This document shows positions 56,470-63,499 of a DNA stretch of 64,000 nucleotides, one piece after another. The DNA is from Melastoma dodecandrum. Its lineage: Eukaryota; Streptophyta; Magnoliopsida; Myrtales; Melastomataceae. The position numbers and the translations under genes were made by a program. The stretch spans positions 1,240,001 through 1,304,000 of the forward strand of contig JARUPY010000090.1 in the NCBI GenBank assembly GCA_029817715.1, written 5' to 3'. The notes under the pieces are model-generated. The model was not told where the DNA came from, made no database searches, and saw only the letters and a program-made list of their open reading frames with translations. Position 1 is the first letter of the stretch. Every line of letters starts with the position of its first letter.

Positions 56470-56483
56470 GCGCCCTAGGGCGC
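56470..56483. promoter_or_regulatory. 14-bp perfect palindrome upstream of tnsA
   Basis: GCGCCCTAGGGCGC lies in the 162-bp gap between the 118-aa gene and tnsA, with a related half-site CGCCCTAG near 56527. It could be an operator controlling the tns operon, perhaps bound by the 118-aa protein. This is inferred from position only. Confidence 0.4.
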
Positions 56484-56529
56484 CTTGGCTCGGTGCGGCT
56501 AGGCGTCTTCGCCCGCGCTACGCGACGCC

Positions 56530-56886
56530 CTAGCTGGGCGCGGCGGTCGCGGCCGACGGCCGGAGCGGTCGCTCGTCCGAGACCTTTCGATGCGGTTCGG
56601 AGGCCGCGAGCGCCTTGCGCCAGCGGCGCAGGGTGCGGGCCCCGGGGGGAGCGAAAGCGAAGCGGACGAAGTGCCGCGGTGGCTGGTTGGCCGTCCTATA
56701 GGTGAGGCGGAGCGTAGTGGCCTCGATCGACCTGGCGATCGTCGCGTCCCCGGGAGGCGCGCCAGCTGCCAGGGCAAGGTCGTAGGCGTCGCAGAAGACG
56801 CGCTTCCAGCGAGTCCTGTCGGCTCCGCGCAGGACCGGCCGTCCCGCGACGTAGGGAAGGGTGAAGGCGATTGGTTCAAGCGACAT
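56530..56886 (-). CDS. Small HTH-like protein in Tn7-like element, unknown function
   Basis: A 118-aa protein starting MSLEPIAFTLPYVAGRPVLRG. It contains RWKRVFCDAYDLALAAGAPPGDATIARSIEATTLRLTYRT and FAPPGARTLRRWRKALAAS. The last segment closely resembles the HTH of the element's own TnsB (PPGVRTLRRWAKKYE), so a DNA-binding role and common origin are likely. Ribosome site GAGGG upstream. It reads toward tnsA with a 162-bp gap and is divergent from the ncRNA. Not a known tns accessory. Confidence 0.6.
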   Translation of the reverse strand: MSLEPIAFTLPYVAGRPVLRGADRTRWKRVFCDAYDLALAAGAPPGDATIARSIEATTLRLTYRTANQPPRHFVRFAFAPPGARTLRRWRKALAASEPHRKVSDERPLRPSAATAAPS

Positions 56887-56904
56887 AAGGATATCCCTCG
56901 TTCG

Positions 56905-57187
56905 CCGGGCCCTCGCGACGGCGACGGGGGTTGCGCAAGCCCCGATTCGGGCCCACAGTCATCCCCGCCGCCGAGTGCGAAAGCGCCCGGTGGTTACAGG
57001 TCTCGAGCACTTCGGTGCCCTTGGTTTGGTCCCCATCGAGCGCGCAAGCGCCCGTAGGAGCGGTTGCCTAAGGTCTCGCAAGCGTCCTCAGGTGGTTGTT
57101 TTGGGATTCGGTCGGCCCGGTTGCTGCCACGCTGTTGGGGTCGATCAAGGGATTGCGCTCCAGGCTCGCCTGGGGCGCTTTTTTTTT
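56905..57187 (+). ncRNA. Structured non-coding RNA inside the Tn7-like element
   Basis: No coding frame is credible, but stable hairpins are lined up. GGGCCC (56907 and 56949) encloses CGGGG/CCCCG. A CCGCC...GGTGG stem holds GTGC-GAAA-GCGC (56975-56986). GCAC-TTCG-GTGC is at 57007-57018 and GCGC-GCAA-GCGC at 57040-57051. The 3' end is a strong terminator. Two ~65-nt halves (56975-57039 and 57040-57107) share GNRA hairpin, GGTT, AGGTCTCG and TGGTT in the same order. The 5' end is uncertain. It is not RNase P, tmRNA, SRP or 6S by their core motifs. Confidence 0.6.
57155..57187 (+). terminator. Strong intrinsic terminator of the element ncRNA
   Basis: GCGCTCCAGG pairs with CCTGGGGCGC (one G-T) around CTCG, followed by nine T. 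There is no plus-strand protein gene upstream, which is the main evidence for an RNA gene here. Confidence 0.93.
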
Positions 57188-57309
57188 CGGGCTACATCGT
57201 CGCGTCTCCTGTCGGTGTGCTGCGAATCAGCGTCGTATCGAGGATCGATCGAATCGGCGACCGAGGGCAACCGCCGCGGATCACAGTGAACGAGCCTTAG
57301 CTTTTCACG

Positions 57310-57366
57310 AAGCCATTCAGGTCGCAGCCGATTCGTTTTCGCCGGGCTGTGTTTTGTCAGCTGACA
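57310..57366 (-). repeat. Right (tnsA-proximal) transposon end with repeats
   Basis: Read inward from 57366: TGTCAGCTGACAAAACACAG, matching the left end with a one-base gap. Two degenerate cores follow, GGCGAAAACGAATC and TCGTGAAAAGCTAAG, sharing the AAA(A)(G)C core of the left-end sites. In Tn7-type orientation this is the R end. Confidence 0.65.
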
Positions 57367-57803
57367 ATCGACTGTTTGGGCCTCCACGAGGCGTGCGAGG
57401 ACTCTTTTTGGACCAAGAGTCGATCCCCTCCTTAAGGCGGATGGTGTAGCGCCAATTTTTTTCGGTTCGGCTTTGACTGAAGGCTGGGAATCGTATCCGG
57501 GACCGCTCGAACCGTGGAGATCTCAGGCGCCCTTCGGATCTGATGGCGCGTCGCGCGATGACAATGCGGCCGGCGACGCCCGCCGACATCATTCTAAATA
57601 TCCGACGAATTTCCTCCGGCGTTTGGCCGAAACGCGGACCCCACTTCCGCATAATGGAGGTCGAAAGAAGTCCCGGTCGCGATCTAGTGCTTCTGACGGC
57701 CGGAGCGTCTGGGCTCGATGCGGCGCCGCTGGCTTCCTTCTTCCGCGCCTTACTATGCGGAGCGTCTTCGCCGGCATGGAGCTTAGACCAAACGGGGGGC
57801 CTG
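57367..57803. other. Right flank of the transposon, no gene recognised
   Basis: 437 bp between the right end and the HNH endonuclease stop. Open frames exist on both strands (for example 57317-57652 minus and 57473-57847 plus), but none looks like a known protein. A short inverted repeat GACTCTT/AAGAGTC is at about 57399-57420. Before insertion this DNA lay directly upstream of the 72-aa gene, so it probably held that operon's promoter or 5' part. Confidence 0.5.
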
Positions 57804-58931
57804 CTATTCGCGATGTTGGCCTTCGGCTCCTAGAATATGCTTGCTGAAGGATAGCGCCCTCATGCGACCTTCGACGAGTTGTTCCGGTGTCGAAACAAAG
57901 ACCGAGAGCGCGCGCCTCCAGGGACCCATGCCTTCCAACTCGAAGTCCACGCTGATCTCCAGCCTTTGATCCGTCAGGTCGAAGGTTGGCACTTCGACGC
58001 AATTGACCCTATTCACGATGCGAAAGGGCGTGCGCGGGCCGTCTCGGCTCGCCTTGGCACTTGGGATAGAGGACAGGCGGATCATTTCTATCATGGCCAA
58101 GCCCTCGAACCAGGGCGAGCCCCTGTAGCGCCAGTACAGGTCCGAGAAATCGCTTCCGCTGGTCAGGTCCGCAAACCAAGTGCCCTTTGCCAGGCCAAGG
58201 ATGCCCTCGAAGCTTTGGATGTGGGCATCTAGTCCGCGGAGCATGCGCCCCGTCTCGCGGCACATGGTTGCGACGTCAGCCGTCGCGTCCTGGCGCGGCA
58301 CCTGATCTTGGAGCCGGAACTGAACCTCGTAGGAACGGTCCACCCATTCTATGACGGGTGGCTCGGCCAGCAGGGCACCGAACCCAAGTTCGTTGAACAG
58401 CACATAGCGTCGCTCCGGAGGCCACTTGCCGAAGTCGCGCGACAGAGACCAGAGATCGCGCCCCGAGCCGCTCACGAAGTGGGAGAAGCGGACGCGCGTG
58501 CCGTCGGGGCCAGAACGGACGATGCGGCCCAAGGCGACGATCTCGGGGCCGATGGCGACGATATCGCCCTCGTCTTGAGCATGGTGTCCAAGGCGCCTGG
58601 AGCTCTCGTGCTCTTCCTTGATCCGACGTAGCACGTCGATCGTGAAGCGCTTCTCGTCGCGGTCGACGAGGACGCCGCACGACGCGCAAAGCCATATCCC
58701 GTTGTCGATGCGGGCTCGTTGCTCGGGCGACATCTCGGGATCGTAACGGCGCGCCCCTTGGCCGGGCGCCGCCGCGCAGATATGCGCGGCGACTCCGATC
58801 ACGGTAACGGCGCTTGTTCCCTCGTCGCTGGGACCCACTGTCGAGCATTTGCAATGCGAGCAAAGATAGCTGGCGCGCAGTGCCAAATCGCTTCTTGTGC
58901 GCTGACTGAAATCGTCGCGGGTTCGTGACAT
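57804..58931 (-). CDS. HNH endonuclease-domain protein
   Basis: Predicted 375 aa. The N-terminal HNH nuclease (residues ~10-110) has LCSHCKCSTVGPS, GVAAHICAAAPGQGARRYDPEMSPEQRARIDNGIWLCASCGVLVDRDEKRFT. The C-terminal ~250 residues are an unassigned domain (FSHFVSGSGRDLWSLSRDFGKWPPERR, YWRYRGSPWFEGLAMIEMIRL). HNH proteins with a large variable C-terminal domain are common in defence islands. Two zinc-binding CxxC pairs are intact. Role in anti-phage defence is inferred from location. Confidence 0.85.
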   Translation of the reverse strand: MSRTRDDFSQRTRSDLALRASYLCSHCKCSTVGPSDEGTSAVTVIGVAAHICAAAPGQGARRYDPEMSPEQRARIDNGIWLCASCGVLVDRDEKRFTIDVLRRIKEEHESSRRLGHHAQDEGDIVAIGPEIVALGRIVRSGPDGTRVRFSHFVSGSGRDLWSLSRDFGKWPPERRYVLFNELGFGALLAEPPVIEWVDRSYEVQFRLQDQVPRQDATADVATMCRETGRMLRGLDAHIQSFEGILGLAKGTWFADLTSGSDFSDLYWRYRGSPWFEGLAMIEMIRLSSIPSAKASRDGPRTPFRIVNRVNCVEVPTFDLTDQRLEISVDFELEGMGPWRRALSVFVSTPEQLVEGRMRALSFSKHILGAEGQHRE

Positions 58932-59394
58932 CGAGTGTCGCTGCCTGAGGGCTCCTGGCGAGCCACGAGGGATCGCAGTTTAGGACGTGGGATCGCGACT
59001 CGGACGACGTGTCCGAGCGGGGTGCTCCAATCAGCACGTGGAACTCTCGTACGTCGGCCCCCCTAAACGTCCTAGGAGTTGTTAGTCGGAGGCTTGGGTT
59101 CTTTGTTGAGGTAGCGCGCAAGCGCGTCCACGGCCTCGACGAAGGCGAGGTCCTCATTGATCCCGCGAGGCCCGGCAATGGCTCGATGACGATCAACCAA
59201 CGGATCGACGTCACGTGCGGGGGCTTCACCGTGACGCGGGTCCCGGCCGCTTCTTCGTCACGTGGGGCGGCGGCGGGCCAGGAAGCTGGGAATGGCGCGC
59301 AACGCCGCGGGGGGTAGCGCCTTCACGGCGACCGCGTTTGCCTCCGGGCGAGCCACCTTGCGCCGCCCGTGGCCGAGTCTCGCGACGGGCGGTC
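58932..59394. other. Intergenic stretch with possible gene remnants
   Basis: 463 bp between divergent directions of HNH and dinB neighbours. A 41-codon minus-strand frame (residues like [21 protein letters not shown], ending near 59087) looks protein-like but has only a TTG start and may be a remnant. A plus frame 59009-59317 overlaps it. I see no firm gene or RNA here. Confidence 0.4.
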
Positions 59395-60570
59395 CTAATG
59401 AGGCGGAGACACCGGCAACGCCGTCTGAAGCTCCTCCGACCTCTCTTCGCGACCGTTCAGGCTCGAAAGGCTGACGCCGAGCAGGCGGACGCTGCGACGC
59501 ATCGGCATCTCGGCCCGGAGCAGGTCGAGGCTCGTCGCCTCGAGCGCGTCGCGGCTTTCGAGCGGTCTCGCAAGCGACCTGCTGCGTGTGATCTGCGAGA
59601 AGTCCGAAAACTTCACCTTCAGCGTCGCGGTGCGGCCGCGAACGCCATGCGTTTCGCAGTGCCTCCACACCTTGTCGATGATCGGCTGAAGCGCCTCGCG
59701 CATCGGATCGAACTCGACGAGGTCTTCGGCGAACGTGTTCTCCGCGCCGACCGACTTGCGGATGCGATCCGCCCGGACCGGCCGATGATCGATGCCGCGC
59801 GCGATCCCGTAGTAGTATGGGCCGGCCTTCCCGAACTGCTGCTGCAGGAACACCAAAGATTTGGTCCTGAGGTCCGCGCCGGTGGCGATGCCGAGGCGCA
59901 GCATCACGGCTTCCGTCGCCGGTCCGACGCCGTGGAAGCGGCCGATGGGCAGCGTCTGGACAAAAGCGGGCCCCGCATCGGGCGGGATGACGGTCTGGCC
60001 GTTCGGCTTGCGGTGTCCAGAGGCGAGCTTCGCGAGGAATTTGTTGTACGAGACGCCGGCCGAGGCGGTCAGGCCCGTCTCTGCGAGGATCTTCGCGCGG
60101 ATGGCCTTGGCGACGTCGGTCGCCAGCGCGATGCCCTGGATATTCTCTGTGACGTCGAGGTAGGCCTCGTCGAGCGACAGCGGCTCGATGAGCGCGGTGT
60201 GCTCGGCGAAGATTTCGCGGATTTGCAGCGAAATCGCCTTGTAGATCTCGAAGCGAGGCTTGACGAAGATCAGGTCCGGGCACTTGCGACGGGCGGTGAC
60301 CGAAGGCATCGCCGATCGCACCCCAAACGCCCGCGCCTCGTAGCTCGCTGCGGCGACGACGCCGCGCTCGCGCGATCCGCCGACCGCGACCGGCTTGCCG
60401 CGCAGGCTCGGGTCGTCACGTTGCTCGACGGAGGCGTAGAAGGCATCCATGTCGACATGGATGATCTTGCGGGCGCGCAGCGGCTGCGCCACGCCGGCGA
60501 TCGCGGCGCCGTCCTCTCCGGCGCCGTCGTCAATCGAGACCACGTCGTTCACGCCGCCGGCGTCCGCCAC
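59395..60570 (-). CDS. dinB: DNA polymerase IV (Y family)
   Basis: A 391-aa translesion polymerase. Catalytic acidic residues in IIHVDMDAFYASVEQRDDP and LSLDEAYLDVTEN; finger/palm motifs AASYEARAFGVRSAMP and SAGVSYNKFLAKLASGHRKPNG; HhH region IGRFHGVGPATEAVMLRLGI. The start overlaps the helicase stop by 22 bp, so the two are co-expressed. A GTG slightly downstream is an alternative start. The C-terminal beta-clamp motif is not obvious. Confidence 0.95.
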   Translation of the reverse strand: MADAGGVNDVVSIDDGAGEDGAAIAGVAQPLRARKIIHVDMDAFYASVEQRDDPSLRGKPVAVGGSRERGVVAAASYEARAFGVRSAMPSVTARRKCPDLIFVKPRFEIYKAISLQIREIFAEHTALIEPLSLDEAYLDVTENIQGIALATDVAKAIRAKILAETGLTASAGVSYNKFLAKLASGHRKPNGQTVIPPDAGPAFVQTLPIGRFHGVGPATEAVMLRLGIATGADLRTKSLVFLQQQFGKAGPYYYGIARGIDHRPVRADRIRKSVGAENTFAEDLVEFDPMREALQPIIDKVWRHCETHGVRGRTATLKVKFSDFSQITRSRSLARPLESRDALEATSLDLLRAEMPMRRSVRLLGVSLSSLNGREERSEELQTALPVSPPH

Positions 60571-62612
60571 ATCGCGCGGACACGCGCTGCGATGTCGATC
60601 CTAGCGGCCGTGGACAGAGACTCTGTTGTCGTTTCTGCCTCGGCCCTCGGCCACGCCGCCTGCTCGAAGAGGTGCAGGATCTCGCGCGGGATGAAACGCG
60701 TCCGCTGCGCGTACACATGGCGGTCGCCGCGCTTATTTTGCGCGTGGGTGAAGAAGCGGTGCGGCACGACGATGTGAAGATCGTTCTTGGCGCGGGTCAT
60801 CGCGACGTAGAGCAGTCGGCGCTCTTCCTCGATCTCCGCGCTGGAGCCGGTGCCGAGATCCGACGGGATGCAGCCGTCGACGCCGTTCAACAGGAAGACG
60901 CTCGTCCACTCCTGGCCTTTCGCCGAATGGATCGTCGAGAGGATCAGGTAGTCCTCGTCCTTAAGCGGCGGCCCGGCACGGTCGCTGGTCGCGTCCGGCG
61001 GATCGAGCGTCAGCTCTGTCAGGAAGCGCTCGCGCGAGGGGTAGCCGGCGGCGATCTGCTGCAGCTGCAGGAGGTCAGCCCGTCGCACCTCGCCATCCTC
61101 TTGCATCCGCTCGAGGTGCGGCTGATACCAGGTGCGGATCTCGTCGAGGTCGGCTGGCCATGCGCTGCCGCGGCGCGAGACATTCATCACCATTGCAACG
61201 AACGCGCCCCAAGCCTCGGCGCGCGCGGGAGGCGCAAGACGCGACAACGCATCGTGCGGATCAGACGCCGTCTTTAGGACGTCGAGCGTCGTCCTCGCGG
61301 TTTTGGTGCCGACCCCGGGCAACAGCTTCAGCACCCGGAAGCCGGCGATCCGGTCGCGTGGATTCGTAATGAACCGCAGCGTCGCGAGCACGTCTTTCAC
61401 ATGCGCGGTGTCGAGGAACTTCAGGCCGCCGAACTTCACAAACGGGATGTTGCGCGCTGTGAGCTCGACCTCGAGCGGTCCGCTGTGATGCGAGGTCCGG
61501 AACAGGACCGCCTGACGCTTCAGGACGATGTCCTTCTCTCGGTTTTCGAGGATACGCTCGACGACGTAGCGGGCCTGGTCGGCCTCGTCGCGGACCGCGA
61601 CGACCAGCGGCTTCGCGCCCGGTGCGCGCTCAGTCCAGAGGTTCTTCGTGAAGCGCTCCTTGGCGAACGCGATGACGCCGTTGGCGGCCGACAGGATCGC
61701 CTGCGTCGAGCGGTAGTTCTGCTCGAGCGTCACCACCGTCGCCGGCGGATCGAAGCGCGTCGGGAAGTCGAGGATGTTTCGGACCTCGGCGGCGCGAAAC
61801 GAGTAGATCGACTGGGCATCGTCCCCGACGACGGCTAGGCCTTTGCCGTCCGGCTTCAGCGCCAGGAGGATCGACGCCTGGAGCCGGTTTGTGTCCTGAT
61901 ACTCGTCGACCAGCACGTGATCGAACCGGCCGCCCATCTCGGCGGCGATCGTCGGCTCGGTGACGGCGTGCGCCCAGTGCAGCAGCAGGTCGTCGTAGTC
62001 GAGCACGTTCTCGGCCTGCTTGGCATCGACGTAGGCGGCGAAGATCGCCCGTAGCTCGTCGCGCCACCCGACACACCAAGGAAAGGTGCCTGCGAGGACT
62101 TCTTCGAGCGGCGCTTCGGCGTTGATGCAGCGCGAGTAGATCGCGAGGCAGGTCCCTTTGGTCGGAAAGCGCCGCGTGGTCTTCGAGAAGCCGAGCTCGT
62201 CGCGCACCAAGTTCATGAGGTCAGCCGAGTCTTCGCGATCGTGGATCGTGAAGCCCGGGTCGAGATCGAGGGAAGAGGCGTGCTCGCGTAGCAGGCGGGC
62301 GCCAATTCCGTGGAAGGTGCCGGACCATTCGAGCCCTTCGACGAGGCCCCGCGCCCGTTCGCCCAGGACTTCACGTGAGACGCGCTCGATCCTCTGCGAC
62401 ATCTCGGCAGCGGCATGCCGCGAGAAGGTCAACATGAGGATGCGTCGCGGGTCGGCGCCGTTGACCAGGATGTGCGCCACGCGATGCGCAAGCGTGTTGG
62501 TCTTGCCAGACCCGGCGCCGGCGATGACAAGTAGCGGACCCGCCGCCTCTCCGACGCCGTGCGTCGCAGCGTCGCGCTGCGCGGCGTTCAGTCTGTCGAG
62601 ATAGCCGCTCAC
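60549..62612 (-). CDS. UvrD/PcrA/Rep-type superfamily 1 DNA helicase
   Basis: A 687-aa ATP-dependent 3'-5' helicase. Motif Q LNAAQRDAATHG, Walker A VIAGAGSGKTNTLAHRV, motif Ia MLTFSRHAAAEM, motif II VLVDEYQDTNRLQ, motif III VGDDAQSIYSFRAAEV, motif IV TLEQNYRST, motif V TIHSAKGQEW and motif VI RRLLYVAMTRAKNDL are all present. It is shorter than housekeeping UvrD and lies in an operon with dinB, a pairing seen in alphaproteobacterial accessory DNA and suited to repair or replication restart. Confidence 0.95.
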   Translation of the reverse strand: MSGYLDRLNAAQRDAATHGVGEAAGPLLVIAGAGSGKTNTLAHRVAHILVNGADPRRILMLTFSRHAAAEMSQRIERVSREVLGERARGLVEGLEWSGTFHGIGARLLREHASSLDLDPGFTIHDREDSADLMNLVRDELGFSKTTRRFPTKGTCLAIYSRCINAEAPLEEVLAGTFPWCVGWRDELRAIFAAYVDAKQAENVLDYDDLLLHWAHAVTEPTIAAEMGGRFDHVLVDEYQDTNRLQASILLALKPDGKGLAVVGDDAQSIYSFRAAEVRNILDFPTRFDPPATVVTLEQNYRSTQAILSAANGVIAFAKERFTKNLWTERAPGAKPLVVAVRDEADQARYVVERILENREKDIVLKRQAVLFRTSHHSGPLEVELTARNIPFVKFGGLKFLDTAHVKDVLATLRFITNPRDRIAGFRVLKLLPGVGTKTARTTLDVLKTASDPHDALSRLAPPARAEAWGAFVAMVMNVSRRGSAWPADLDEIRTWYQPHLERMQEDGEVRRADLLQLQQIAAGYPSRERFLTELTLDPPDATSDRAGPPLKDEDYLILSTIHSAKGQEWTSVFLLNGVDGCIPSDLGTGSSAEIEEERRLLYVAMTRAKNDLHIVVPHRFFTHAQNKRGDRHVYAQRTRFIPREILHLFEQAAWPRAEAETTTESLSTAARIDIAARVRAMWRTPAA

Positions 62613-62766
62613 CGATTCGACCCACTTGCCCTGGTCGACACCGTCGCAGTTTCACTGTTTGTTCGCAAGCGCGGAAGCTGACGCGCTCCGACCCACCAGA
62701 CGTCCGCAACATCGGGCTCAATCGCGTGGACGTTTTCGGAACGGAGGGTTCGCGAGGTTGAGATAC

Positions 62767-62819
62767 CGTAAAGTAAGGCACGCGCCTCCCGGCGTAATAT
62801 TTGCCCTTACGTAAAGTAA
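62767..62819. repeat. Direct repeats CGTAAAGTAA upstream of the helicase-dinB operon
   Basis: CGTAAAGTAA occurs at 62767-62776 and 62810-62819, 43 bp apart, in an AT-rich stretch 150-200 bp upstream of the helicase start. It may be a promoter/operator region for that operon or for the plus-strand genes. The rest of 62613-63046 (434 bp) includes an AT-rich block (TGTATATATAAAATTAAG near 62860) and no convincing gene. Confidence 0.45.
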
Positions 62820-63046
62820 TATCAGTCATCATTTCTTGTGTTGGTCGACGGGCGGTGTATATATAAAATTAAGATTCTACTTTCGTTGCCGCGGCGACGA
62901 CTCGCTATTTGCGGCTATATGTCTAAATCGCTTTTGTCGGTCATGCCGACCTGGGCTTGCGCCGCCCCTCTTTGCGGGGCGGCCGCCGATGCGGGTGGTG
63001 CCGCACGGCAGCCTGGCCACAAAGTCCCCGTGTGTAGGAGACGAGT

Positions 63047-63382
63047 ATGGTTGAACATTGCTACGCCGCCTCGGCGCCGACGCGCAACGTCGGTCTACTG
63101 GGAAAGCGGGAAGGACAATGGAACGGCGGAGAACGCCGGACCTTCGCTCCGACCCCGGAAGTGCGCCCCCGCACGACGACGGCGATGCGTTCCAGGCTGC
63201 TCTGCGCGTGCGGCATCGACGGCAGGGCGACCGTGGACGTCCTGGTCCGCGCTGTTCCGGATCACCCCCATCCGCTCTCCGCCGTGATGGCCCTCGTCGA
63301 CGAGGGCCTGCTGGAGATGGACCGCTCCGCGGCCTTCGGGGCGGAGACCAAGTTCCGGCGGACCGCTCCCCGCATCGTTTGA
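63047..63382 (+). CDS. Small protein, possible winged-helix regulator
   Basis: Predicted 111 aa. The ATG follows AGGAG by 6 bp, the best ribosome site in this area. The C-terminal half looks like a small helical/winged domain (RSRLLCACGIDGRATVDVLVRAVPDHPHPLSAVMALVDEGLLEMDRSA). The N-terminal half is low-confidence. Reads toward the metallophosphoesterase 117 bp downstream. No family recognised. Confidence 0.5.
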   Translation: MVEHCYAASAPTRNVGLLGKREGQWNGGERRTFAPTPEVRPRTTTAMRSRLLCACGIDGRATVDVLVRAVPDHPHPLSAVMALVDEGLLEMDRSAAFGAETKFRRTAPRIV

Positions 63383-63499
63383 TCCCTTACTGATCCTCGC
63401 CGGGGACTCGGTCGCGGTTCGCTGCGCCGATTGATGCCTGCGGCTCCACCAAGCTCCAGAAGCCTGCGCGCGCCGACGCGGCGCGCGGGAGGAGAATCC

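Larger units (their letters stand above)
50592..57366 (-). mobile_element. Compact Tn7-family transposon (tnsA-tnsB-tnsC-tniQ) with ncRNA, ~6.8 kb
   Basis: Boundaries are set by inverted terminal sequences. The left end reads TGTCAGCTAGTCAAAGCATA at 50592. The right end, read inward from 57366, is TGTCAGCTGACAAAACACAG. Flanking 5-bp sequences are ATCGG (50587-50591) and ATCGA (57367-57371), a near-perfect target duplication of the length Tn7 makes. Contents on the minus strand are a 118-aa gene, tnsA, tnsB, tnsC, tniQ and a terminator; on the plus strand, a structured RNA near the tnsA-proximal end. No CRISPR, cas, tnsE, second tniQ/tnsD or resistance cargo was seen. Confidence 0.8.

Noticed and set aside
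57007..57060. Possible CRISPR repeat-spacer pattern in the transposon RNA
   Set aside because: The two similar units are imperfect, have internal tetraloop hairpins and no third copy; no cas genes are nearby. A structured RNA explains them better.
57155..57187. Terminator hairpin as a tns operon element
   Set aside because: It points along the plus strand, away from the tns genes, so it cannot end that operon.
57510..57545. tRNA-like GGTTCGA segment on the minus strand in the right flank
   Set aside because: No cloverleaf can be drawn around it: no acceptor or anticodon stem of the right length.
58932..59317. Small plus- or minus-strand gene between HNH and dinB
   Set aside because: Candidate frames overlap each other, lack good start sites and match nothing recognised; recorded only as possible remnants.
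62371..62832. 153-aa minus-strand frame over the helicase start
   Set aside because: It overlaps the certain helicase gene in another frame and turns into Arg-rich shadow sequence.
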